5,090 nt of DNA, taken from positions 1 through 5,090 of the forward strand of contig WTCF01000006.1 in the NCBI GenBank assembly GCA_013138705.1, given 5' to 3'. The notes under the pieces are model-generated. The model worked only from the letters and a program-made list of their open reading frames with translations, was not told the DNA's origin and did not search any database. Source of the DNA: Deltaproteobacteria bacterium (GTDB taxonomy: Bacteria > Desulfobacterota > Dissulfuribacteria > Dissulfuribacterales > UBA3076). The position numbers were made by a program, and so were the translations under genes. Shown here one piece after another: positions 1 to 5,090 of this stretch. Every line of letters starts with the position of its first letter. Within the stretch, counting starts at the first letter, position 1.

Positions 1-545
1 TGTGTATCCAGGCAGGACCATTCACAGCGGGCCTTGCCCATGCAGCATGCAGGCGTCCTGAGGTTGGATCCGGATCCACCCAGGTCCATGTCGAACTGGT
101 GGCTCAGGTCGTAAAAAGTGGGCTCCAGTTCGGCGGTTGAGGTCCCGATAAGGATTATGTCGCCTGTTGAGCCGTGGAAGTTGGTTACGCCGCTTCCGCG
201 GTGATCCCACATATCACAGAGCTTGCGCAGGAACTTGGAAGTATAAAACTTGCTGGCCGGCTGATTGACACGGAGGGTGTGAAAATGGGCAACGGTAGGG
301 AATTGTTCCGGGGCGTCCGAGTAACGCCCGATAACCCCGCCGCCATATCCAAAGACACCTACAATACCACCATGTTTCCAGTGTGTCTCTTTGTGCACAT
401 AAGAGAGCTCCAACTGCCCGAGAAGATCGTAGCAGCACTGGACGCCGCTCTCAGCCCTCGTCTCCAGGTCATCAACGAAACTCGGAAATGGCCCCTTTTT
501 TAGCTCATCGAGCAAAGGAGTATCATGTTTTTTAAGATCTGCCAT
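1..545 (-). CDS. dsrA: Dissimilatory sulfite reductase subunit alpha, N-terminal part (cut by window edge)
   Basis: The catalytic DsrAB enzyme reduces sulfite with siroheme and [4Fe-4S] centres in the cytoplasm, the last stage of sulfate respiration. Reading leftward from ATG 543-545 gives 181 codons without a stop before the edge, about two fifths of the usual ~430-440 residues. Recognisable DsrA blocks are [22 protein letters not shown] (split here as THWKHGG at 54-60 and [10 protein letters not shown] at 66-75), AHFHTLRV (86-93), [14 protein letters not shown] (116-129) and [12 protein letters not shown] (154-165). The THWKHG stretch is the site used by common dsrA PCR primers. C168-x5-C174 matches the first pair of cluster-binding cysteines of DsrA; the second pair lies outside. 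The start is supported by AGGAGG nine bases upstream. The segment between residues 28 and 45 appears shorter than in Desulfovibrio DsrA as I remember it. dsrB would be expected beyond the left edge. Reductive type is favoured but the fragment alone does not settle it. Confidence 0.96.
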   Translation of the reverse strand, partial: MADLKKHDTPLLDELKKGPFPSFVDDLETRAESGVQCCYDLLGQLELSYVHKETHWKHGGIVGVFGYGGGVIGRYSDAPEQFPTVAHFHTLRVNQPASKFYTSKFLRKLCDMWDHRGSGVTNFHGSTGDIILIGTSTAELEPTFYDLSHQFDMDLGGSGSNLRTPACCMGKARCEWSCLDT

Positions 546-554
546 TTAATTCTC

Positions 555-560
555 CCTCCT
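555..560 (-). promoter_or_regulatory. Strong ribosome binding site of dsrA
   Basis: On the minus strand a full AGGAGG (within TAAGGAGGGAGA) lies nine bases before the dsrA ATG. It fixes the start codon and suggests efficient translation, as expected for an abundant respiratory enzyme. Confidence 0.85.
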
Positions 561-698
561 TAAATAGAATGTTTTTAACAGCAATTTCAGTTAAGGAATA
601 TAGACTAACGTATCCCTTTTTGGCACTCAAAACAGTACCAACACAAAAAAATGAATCATCATTCGGCAAATTACAAAAAAATTCTACAACTGGGAATC

Positions 699-728
699 TG
701 TATAATATCTTTTTACTTCATTTGTCAA
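699..728 (-). promoter_or_regulatory. Candidate sigma-70-type promoter for dsrA
   Basis: The minus strand carries a perfect -35 hexamer TTGACA (728 to 723). Two overlapping -10 choices follow: TATTAT (707 to 702, spacer 15) or TATACA (704 to 699, spacer 18). Neither spacer is the ideal 17. Transcription from here would give dsrA a leader of roughly 145 bases. The surroundings are AT-rich, so chance matches are easy; only the perfect -35 lifts this above background. Confidence 0.45.
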
Positions 729-910
729 CCCCAAAATATCAGTTAAGATTCAGGCAGTTCTTTCTTTATTTCCTTGAGTTTTGTCTGAAAACAGGGAATT
801 CTCTCCGTTAATAAATTAATGATTTTGTAAAAATACAGCAAAACAGAAATCATATACAAGATTTAGTATAATGCTATTGCTAAGATACCAACATGCTGTA
901 TGTAAAATCG

Positions 911-1020
911 GTAAGCGTTTACAGGGTGCTGCAGATGCGAGGCGGAGGGCACGCAGACGTACTCCCTGTACTTCAAGTGCCCGACAACAAAGCAGATGCG
1001 GTGCCTTGTGAACGCTTACA
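911..1020. repeat. GC-rich element bounded by 13-base inverted repeats (MITE- or REP-like)
   Basis: The ends GTAAGCGTTTACA (911-923) and, on the opposite strand, GTAAGCGTTCACA (1019 back to 1007) match at 12 of 13 positions. The interior is far richer in G and C than the AT-rich spacer on either side. Inside are further paired segments: ACAGGG (921-926) with CCCTGT (964-969), GGGCAC (947-952) with GTGCCC (977-982), and GTAC (959-962) with GTAC (968-971) around a five-base loop. GCAGATGCG occurs twice in direct orientation (931-939 and 992-1000). No open frame of note and no clear target-site duplication are seen. The layout fits a short non-autonomous mobile element or a multi-copy structured repeat. 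An operator or structured RNA is the alternative. Confidence 0.7.
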
Positions 1021-1081
1021 CTTTTTTATTTAACCGAACAGCCATTCAGTATATCATGTTCCATGGAAGTAACCGTTAATG

Positions 1082-1103
1082 GGTTCAGAGGTTCAGAGGT
1101 TCA
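1082..1103 (+). repeat. Octamer tandem repeat carrying the PHP gene ribosome binding site
   Basis: Two copies of GGTTCAGA (1082-1089, 1090-1097) are followed by a partial GGTTCA (1098-1103). The final AGAGG (1095-1099) lies five bases before ATG 1105 and is the only reasonable Shine-Dalgarno sequence for the PHP gene. The repeat thus spans the ribosome binding region. Confidence 0.75.
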
Positions 1104-1104
1104 A

Positions 1105-1956
1105 ATGAAATATTGCGATTTGCATACACATACCACGGCATCGGACGGTTCTGATTCACCTGCTGAAGTAATACGGCTTGCCGTAAATTCAGGTCTTGCC
1201 GCAATTGCGGTCACCGACCATGATACTGTGGCAGGTTTTCCAGAGGCCCTTGAGGCATCTGAGAAACTTGGAATAGAGATACTCCCCGGTGTGGAGCTGA
1301 GCGTTCGGATATCACATGGCACCCTGCATGTCCTGGCCTATCTCTTTGATCCGGGTTCACCTGCATTAAACGAGGTATTGAAAGAGGTCCAATCCGCAAG
1401 GGCTAAGCGAAATCCTTTGATTCTGGAACGTCTTAAGGACCTGGGCTGTCCGATATCTCAGAGTGAGCTGGAGAAAATGGGCAAAGGGGGGCAGATCGGC
1501 CGTCCGCACATTGCAAGGGCCATGGTAAATCGAGGTTATGTGAAATCCACGAATGAGGCCTTTGTCCGTTATCTGAAAAAGGGCGCCCCTGCTTATGTTC
1601 CAAAGTCCATCCTCAGTCCGGAAAAGGCAATAACTACCATACATAAGGCCGGAGGTCTGGCGGTCCTGGCCCATCCCATGTCACTTGAATTTGGAACTCC
1701 CGCACATCTGGATGAGCTTGTAGCAAAGTGGACAGAGCAAGGTCTTGACGGCATCGAATGTTACTATAGCATGCATAGCAAGGAGCTAATCAATCTGTCC
1801 CTGTCGCTTTGCAAGAAGTATGATCTGGTCCCCACCGGCGGTAGCGACTATCATGGCAAGGCCAAGCCAAAAATAATGGTTGGAAGAGGCACAGGAGGAC
1901 TCAGGGTGCCGTATAGCTGTGTTGAGGGCCTTAGGGAAAGGAAAGGAAATAGGTAG
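1105..1956 (+). CDS. PHP-domain phosphoesterase, TrpH/YciV (RNase AM) type
   Basis: This 283-residue cytoplasmic protein belongs to the PHP metal-dependent phosphoesterases (COG0613). Visible metal-site motifs are HTHTTASDG (7-15), TDHD (37-40), PGVELS (61-66), LHVLAYLFD (74-82), LAHP (188-191) and GSDYHG (246-251). The helical insertion typical of this subgroup, with GRPHIARAM (132-140), is present, so the family looks complete and active. Characterised relatives are the Chromobacterium 3',5'-nucleoside bisphosphate phosphatase and E. coli RNase AM, a 5'-3' exonuclease on short RNA; which activity applies here cannot be read from sequence. ATG 1105 is preferred because MKYCDLHTHT is a standard N-terminus and GAGG lies five bases upstream. 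An in-frame ATG at 1063 would add 14 residues, mostly translated repeat, and has no ribosome binding site. The TAG stop ends on the first base of the heptamer repeat. Probably co-transcribed with the solute-binding protein gene. Confidence 0.92.
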   Translation: MKYCDLHTHTTASDGSDSPAEVIRLAVNSGLAAIAVTDHDTVAGFPEALEASEKLGIEILPGVELSVRISHGTLHVLAYLFDPGSPALNEVLKEVQSARAKRNPLILERLKDLGCPISQSELEKMGKGGQIGRPHIARAMVNRGYVKSTNEAFVRYLKKGAPAYVPKSILSPEKAITTIHKAGGLAVLAHPMSLEFGTPAHLDELVAKWTEQGLDGIECYYSMHSKELINLSLSLCKKYDLVPTGGSDYHGKAKPKIMVGRGTGGLRVPYSCVEGLRERKGNR

Positions 1957-2111
1957 AAGGTGGAAGGTAGAAGGTGGAAGGCTGAAGGTGGAAGGTTAAG
2001 CGTGATTTTTCCTTACCACATCTCACGACTTCGGTCTTTTCATCTCCTTCTTTTCTTGGTTTTTTTCCTTTCACTTTTTCCCTTCCACCTTCTACCTTCC
2101 ACCTTCCACCT
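1951..2111. repeat. Long inverted repeat made of GAAGGNN heptamers
   Basis: Positions 1956-1981 and 2081-2106 are perfect reverse complements over 26 bases; including flanks (1951-1981 with 2081-2111) 30 of 31 bases pair. The 99 bases between form the loop. The left arm starts at the PHP stop codon and the right arm lies inside the signal-peptide coding part of the next gene. In the transcript this could fold into a strong hairpin whose loop carries the likely ribosome binding site and start codon of the solute-binding protein gene. Confidence 0.88.
1956..1997 (+). repeat. Six tandem GAAGGNN heptamers (left arm and extension)
   Basis: Six in-phase units are read: GAAGGTG, GAAGGTA, GAAGGTG, GAAGGCT, GAAGGTG, GAAGGTT. 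The first four contribute to the inverted-repeat arm. The last two extend into the loop, and GGAAGG at 1990-1995 sits six bases before GTG 2002, where it can act as Shine-Dalgarno sequence. Confidence 0.88.
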
Positions 2112-3654
2112 TTCCTACGCGTCCGAGCCGGACTACGGCGATGCCATTGTCTTGGGATCCATCGGGGACGCCACTACTTTGGTTCCCATGCTGGCCTCTG
2201 ACGCCACGTCGCACCAGATCGCAGGCCTTATTTATAACGGCCTGGTTAAATACGACAAGGATCTCAACCTGGTTGGTGATCTGGCTGAGTCATGGACAAT
2301 TTCTCCTGACAGACTCACCATCACCTTTAAGCTCAGGAAGGGAGTTAAATGGGAAGACGGTGAGCCGTTTACCTCGGAGGACGTGCTCTTTGGCTTTGAG
2401 ACCATCACAGCTCCAGGTACCCCGACTGCCTATGCGGGTGATTTTCTGGAGGTCGAAAATGCCGAAGCACCTGACCCTTATACCTTTAAAGTGACGTACA
2501 GTGAGCCGTTTGCCCCTGCCCTGAGTTCCTGGGGGAATTTGGTTGTGCTGCCAAAGCACCTGCTGGATGGAAAGGACATCACAAAGAGTCCCCTTGGACG
2601 AAATCCTGTCGGCCTGGGTCCGTACAGCCTTTCAGAGTGGAAGACTCAGGAGCGCATAGAGCTGAAGGCAAATCCCGCATGTTTTGAAGGACGGCCTTAT
2701 CTCGACCGCTATATAATGAGAATAATACCTGACCCGGCTACCATGTTCCTTGAGCTGAAATCAGGAGGTCTTGACTGGATGGGGTTATCTCCGATCCAAT
2801 ACGAAAGGCAGGCAAGTACCCTGTTTTTCGAGATAAATTTTAACAAATATCGCTATCTCTCCTTTTCGTATACGTATCTTGGTTACAATTTAAAATTCCC
2901 TCTCTTTACAGACAAAAGAGTCAGGCAGGCCATTGCCTATGCCATAGATAAGGATGAAATAATCCGTGGAGTGCTTTTGGGATATGGAGTGAAGGCAACC
3001 GGCCCGTATAAACCCGATACATGGTTTTACAACCCGGATGTCAGACGTTATCCATATGATCCGAAAAGGGCAACAGCCTTGCTTGCCGAGGCAGGCTGGG
3101 TGGACAGGGATGGAGACGGCCGGCTGGATAAGGAAGGGAGACCATTCTCATTCACGGCCATAACCAATCAGGGTAATCCTCTGAGGGATCGAACAGCCCA
3201 GATTATTCAGTACAGGCTCAAGCAGATCGGGATAGAGATGAAGATCAGGACCCTTGAGTGGACAGCCTTTATCAACGACTTTATAGACAAGAGGCGGTTC
3301 GAGGCAGTAATACTGGGCTGGACATTGGGACAGGACCCGGACATCTATGATATCTGGCATTCCTCAAAGACAGGCGGAAAGGAGCTGAACTTTATCAGTT
3401 ACCAGAACCCTGAAATGGACCGCCTCCTTGTAGAGGGGCGGAGGACCTTTGACCGCAATGAACGTAAGAAAATATATTGGCGTATCCAGGAGATACTGGC
3501 TGAGGATCAGCCCTATACTTTTCTTTACGTTCCAATGGCCCTTCCAGTGATCCACAAGCGTTTCAAGGGTATTGAGCCTGCTCCTGCCGGTATAACTTAC
3601 AACTTCATACGGTGGTGGGTGCCGAAGTACGAGCAGAAATACATAATGCCTTGA
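2002..3654 (+). CDS. Periplasmic solute-binding protein of an ABC importer, family 5 (DppA/OppA type)
   Basis: This is a peptide/opine/nickel-type solute-binding protein (SBP_bac_5) of 550 residues with this start, the usual family size. Residues 1-40 form a signal peptide: basic R9 and R11, a hydrophobic core from about 13 to 31, and probable cleavage after SYA (38-40). No lipobox cysteine is present, so a soluble periplasmic protein is expected. The family fold is shown by GLIYNGLVKYD (75-85), LAESW (94-98), LRKGVKWEDGEPFTSEDV (111-128) and VRQAIAYAIDK (307-317); a DxDxDG loop (368-373) may bind calcium. GTG 2002 follows GGAAGG by six bases. A further in-frame GTG at 1960 would place 14 repeat-derived residues before the signal peptide. 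Residues 28-37 are translated from the right arm of the inverted repeat. The ligand cannot be named; peptides are the usual guess. No permease or ATPase gene follows, since the next gene is convergent. Confidence 0.92.
   Translation: MIFPYHISRLRSFHLLLFLVFFLSLFPFHLLPSTFHLSYASEPDYGDAIVLGSIGDATTLVPMLASDATSHQIAGLIYNGLVKYDKDLNLVGDLAESWTISPDRLTITFKLRKGVKWEDGEPFTSEDVLFGFETITAPGTPTAYAGDFLEVENAEAPDPYTFKVTYSEPFAPALSSWGNLVVLPKHLLDGKDITKSPLGRNPVGLGPYSLSEWKTQERIELKANPACFEGRPYLDRYIMRIIPDPATMFLELKSGGLDWMGLSPIQYERQASTLFFEINFNKYRYLSFSYTYLGYNLKFPLFTDKRVRQAIAYAIDKDEIIRGVLLGYGVKATGPYKPDTWFYNPDVRRYPYDPKRATALLAEAGWVDRDGDGRLDKEGRPFSFTAITNQGNPLRDRTAQIIQYRLKQIGIEMKIRTLEWTAFINDFIDKRRFEAVILGWTLGQDPDIYDIWHSSKTGGKELNFISYQNPEMDRLLVEGRRTFDRNERKKIYWRIQEILAEDQPYTFLYVPMALPVIHKRFKGIEPAPAGITYNFIRWWVPKYEQKYIMP
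2079..2113 (-). repeat. Heptamer repeat, right arm, inside the signal-peptide region
   Basis: On the minus strand the units AAAGGTG, GAAGGTG, GAAGGTA, GAAGGTG, GAAGGGA are read. On the plus strand they are translated as FHLLPST followed by FHL (residues 28-37 of the solute-binding protein). Because three heptamers equal 21 bases, the protein repeats with a seven-residue period. Confidence 0.85.
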
Positions 3655-3662
3655 TTTTGCAG

Positions 3663-3693
3663 AGCTGAAAGGGGTTGATTGCGACAGCTTTTT
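3663..3693 (+). terminator. Weak candidate terminator after the solute-binding protein gene
   Basis: AGCTG (3663-3667) can pair with CAGCT (3685-3689), followed by a T-rich run that continues to about 3700. The stem is only five base pairs with a 17-base loop, so efficiency is doubtful. It lies nine bases after the stop codon, where a terminator is expected between convergent genes. Confidence 0.35.
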
Positions 3694-3703
3694 AATTTTT
3701 AAT

Positions 3704-3730
3704 CTTTCAGCCTTCAGCCTTCAACCTTTA
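3704..3730 (-). repeat. Third heptamer repeat tract (GAAGGCT type)
   Basis: On the minus strand, tandem GAAGGCT-like units (AAAGGTT, GAAGGCT, GAAGGCT, GAAAGAT) lie directly downstream of the YcaO stop codon. They share length and core with the heptamers at 1956-1997, including the GAAGGCT variant seen there, so both tracts appear to belong to one repeat family. Confidence 0.7.
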
Positions 3731-3739
3731 TCTTTAACT

Positions 3740-5050
3740 TCAGGCAAAAAAGCTCTGCATTATCTTCTTGAATTCTTCTCCGCGCCACGTAGCGGAAGGT
3801 CTTGTCGGCCCGGATACAAGGACGTCCTGTCTTAAAAAAGGTAAAAAATCAGAAATTCGTGGAATTATTACTCTTACCACTGGGAAATTTAATACCGGAT
3901 GGGTGTGGTTTAATAATATAAAATCAGTATTGAATGCCTCACATACCCTTTTGATTTCCTCAATTTCACTGAGGACATCGTTGATCTTGATATTCTTATA
4001 AGTCCTGGTTTCTCCTTGATCCAGAAAAGAGATATCTTTCAGAGAAATACTGCATTTCATTAACATATAATAGTCATTAACCTTGGATCTATGGACAACC
4101 GGTCTGTCCAGCTCAGGACGGGGAGTTAACAGGGTTTCCCTGCCCTGCATGCTTTCTGTAAAGCACCTTGTCAGGGCTTCCTCCAGATTGAAGGATACGC
4201 CCGGTATCAAGATCCTATGTTCAAGGCGATCAGTACGCAGGTTGTTGTTTATAAACAGGACGCCTATGCAGGGTATCAGGCCGTCAAGGGAAAGATCCTT
4301 GATTATTACGTCAACATTCTTTCCCTGATAGAATTTAATCATATCCCCTATGGTCTCATTTTCTACAGAATCGAGATCAATTGAGGGTATGATTTTTTCA
4401 GACCTGATTGTCTGTATTTGGGAAAAACGTTCAAATATTTCACATGTGGCCTGAATCATCGCCTCTTCAATGGTATTTCCTGCCGCCATTCCGTTTGATC
4501 CGTGAATATAAGAAACAAAATTAACAGGGACTTTTACTGTCTCTTCGCGGACTATTGAAAAACCGTCAACCCAATGTCCGGCCATTCTGCAGTTTTTTAA
4601 ATCTTCAATATCCTTGTGTGTCAGATGTTTTTCATTTGCCAGCAGATCTTCTATTCTAAGAGGATTTTCCAGATCATCCTGGTGGGAATAAATATATCCT
4701 TCCATCCATTCATAATTCAGAAATCTGTTAGTTTCCTCATTGTAAAGGTCCGGAACGTTAAACCTTACCTGCTCTTCAAAGACCGGATAGAACAGCCCGG
4801 CACTGAGGCGTTCAGCCAGTTCTGCGTATGCACTGGCCTCGGCAAGCTCAGGGGTAATGCCTTTCCCATTACAGACTATCCTTATTGAATCAATCCATAC
4901 TCGTCCCCAATAAATGTTGTCCGATACTTGAAAGGGGTAGTATTCAACTTCGAGATCCAATTTCTGTAATCCGTCTTTTATTTTTTTGATCGTATTGGAC
5001 GGAATATCACACTTTCCATACTTATTTCTGATACAATTTTGAAATTCCAT
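3740..5050 (-). CDS. YcaO-domain protein (ATP-dependent amide-backbone modifying family)
   Basis: YcaO enzymes use ATP to phosphorylate a peptide amide oxygen, allowing azoline, thioamide or amidine formation; others, such as E. coli YcaO, are linked to RimO-dependent S12 methylthiolation. The 436-residue product shows the family's conserved blocks: GKG (62-64), ASAYAELAERLSAG (72-85), SNGMAAGNT (185-193), EEAMIQATCEIFER (195-208) and TRCFTESMQGRE (294-305), whose acidic and basic residues form the ATP/magnesium site in known structures. Near the C-terminus FPVVRVIIP resembles the common PVVRVIVPG block but continues RISDF. The proline-rich tail (PxPxP) typical of azoline-forming cyclodehydratases is absent, as the protein ends KKIMQSFFA. 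ATG 5048-5050 is the first start; upstream there is only a weak AGG, so a later start is possible. No TfuA, E1-like partner, dehydrogenase or precursor peptide is in the window. The gene is visibly more AT-rich than its neighbours. The substrate is unknown. Confidence 0.9.
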   Translation of the reverse strand: MEFQNCIRNKYGKCDIPSNTIKKIKDGLQKLDLEVEYYPFQVSDNIYWGRVWIDSIRIVCNGKGITPELAEASAYAELAERLSAGLFYPVFEEQVRFNVPDLYNEETNRFLNYEWMEGYIYSHQDDLENPLRIEDLLANEKHLTHKDIEDLKNCRMAGHWVDGFSIVREETVKVPVNFVSYIHGSNGMAAGNTIEEAMIQATCEIFERFSQIQTIRSEKIIPSIDLDSVENETIGDMIKFYQGKNVDVIIKDLSLDGLIPCIGVLFINNNLRTDRLEHRILIPGVSFNLEEALTRCFTESMQGRETLLTPRPELDRPVVHRSKVNDYYMLMKCSISLKDISFLDQGETRTYKNIKINDVLSEIEEIKRVCEAFNTDFILLNHTHPVLNFPVVRVIIPRISDFLPFLRQDVLVSGPTRPSATWRGEEFKKIMQSFFA

Positions 5051-5090
5051 TCGACCTGTTCTTTCGAGTAGAGAATGATAAAAACTATTT

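Larger units (their letters stand above)
546..910. other. AT-rich spacer between divergent dsrA and PHP genes (left part)
   Basis: No convincing gene is seen here. An 80-codon open frame at 569-811 has no ribosome binding site, is dominated by AT-rich codons, and overlaps the dsrA leader, so it is treated as noise. The stretch contains the dsrA ribosome binding site and candidate promoter, an AT palindrome at about 808-819, a TATAAT hexamer at 867-872 on the plus strand without a fitting -35, and an 8-base inverted pair ATACAGCA (833-840) / TGCTGTAT (894-901). The base composition is clearly more AT-rich than the flanking genes, typical of a regulatory spacer. Confidence 0.7.
3658..3759. repeat. 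Nested inverted repeats between convergent genes
   Basis: TGCAGAGCT (3658-3666) is matched perfectly by AGCTCTGCA (3751-3759), the latter inside the last codons of the YcaO gene. A second pair, GCTGAAAG (3664-3671) with CTTTCAGC (3704-3711), lies within. They overlap the weak terminator stem and offer competing folds, possibly a shared structure limiting read-through from both sides. Confidence 0.45.

Noticed and set aside
174..503. 109-codon plus-strand open frame
   Set aside because: It lies antisense to dsrA, whose protein sequence is unmistakable; the frame is a shadow.
569..811. 80-codon plus-strand open frame in the spacer
   Set aside because: No ribosome binding site, AT-driven composition and no recognisable protein pattern; it overlaps the dsrA leader and promoter.
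867..872. Perfect TATAAT on the plus strand as PHP promoter
   Set aside because: No acceptable -35 at the right spacing and no extended -10; one hexamer in AT-rich DNA is expected by chance.
833..901. 8-base inverted pair ATACAGCA/TGCTGTAT
   Set aside because: Arms are short and 53 bases apart in AT-rich DNA; no further pairing supports a real structure.
911..1020. Integron attC site or CRISPR repeat
   Set aside because: The ends do not fit the attC core RYYYAAC/GTTRRRY, and there is no regular repeat-spacer array.
1063..1104. Upstream ATG start for the PHP protein
   Set aside because: The added residues are translated spacer and octamer repeat, there is no ribosome binding site, and the family N-terminus fits ATG 1105.
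1960..2001. GTG 1960 as start of the solute-binding protein
   Set aside because: It would add charged repeat-derived residues before the signal peptide. GTG 2002 has a well-spaced GGAAGG and gives a normal signal peptide. It cannot be fully excluded.

Overview
The window looks like a chromosomal segment of an anaerobic, sulfate- or sulfite-reducing Gram-negative bacterium. The strongest clue is the first 181 codons of dissimilatory sulfite reductase subunit alpha (dsrA) running off the left edge on the minus strand. The middle gene, a periplasmic family-5 solute-binding protein, also resembles, as far as I remember them, the 'peptide-binding proteins' common in Desulfobacterota. Desulfobacterota is the best guess, but Nitrospirota-type sulfate reducers are not excluded.

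Layout from left to right: dsrA 5' part (minus, 1-545); a 559-base AT-rich spacer (546-1104) holding a probable dsrA promoter and a GC-rich inverted-repeat element (about 911-1020); a PHP-domain phosphoesterase of the TrpH/YciV (RNase AM) type (plus, 1105-1956); a signal-peptide-bearing SBP_bac_5 solute-binding protein (plus, start chosen at GTG 2002, ends 3654); a short convergent spacer; and a YcaO-domain protein (minus, 3740-5050). dsrA and the PHP gene diverge, the PHP and SBP genes are likely co-transcribed, and the SBP and YcaO genes converge.

No complete known system is visible. The SBP has no permease or ATPase next to it, and the YcaO gene has no visible peptide substrate, TfuA or dehydrogenase partner. 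A loose thematic link is possible: DsrA reduces sulfite, some PHP-family relatives remove phosphate from 3'-phosphoadenosine 5'-phosphate (pAp), and YcaO enzymes activate amides for cyclisation or thioamide formation. That link is inference only.

The most unusual content is repetitive DNA that has taken on gene parts. Heptamer repeats of the GAAGGNN type form a 26-base perfect inverted repeat between the PHP and SBP genes. One arm-proximal unit supplies the likely Shine-Dalgarno sequence of the SBP gene and the other arm encodes part of its signal peptide. The same heptamer type recurs at 3704-3730, a separate octamer repeat supplies the ribosome binding site of the PHP gene, and the GC-rich inverted-repeat element in the dsrA/PHP spacer looks like a small non-coding mobile or multi-copy element.
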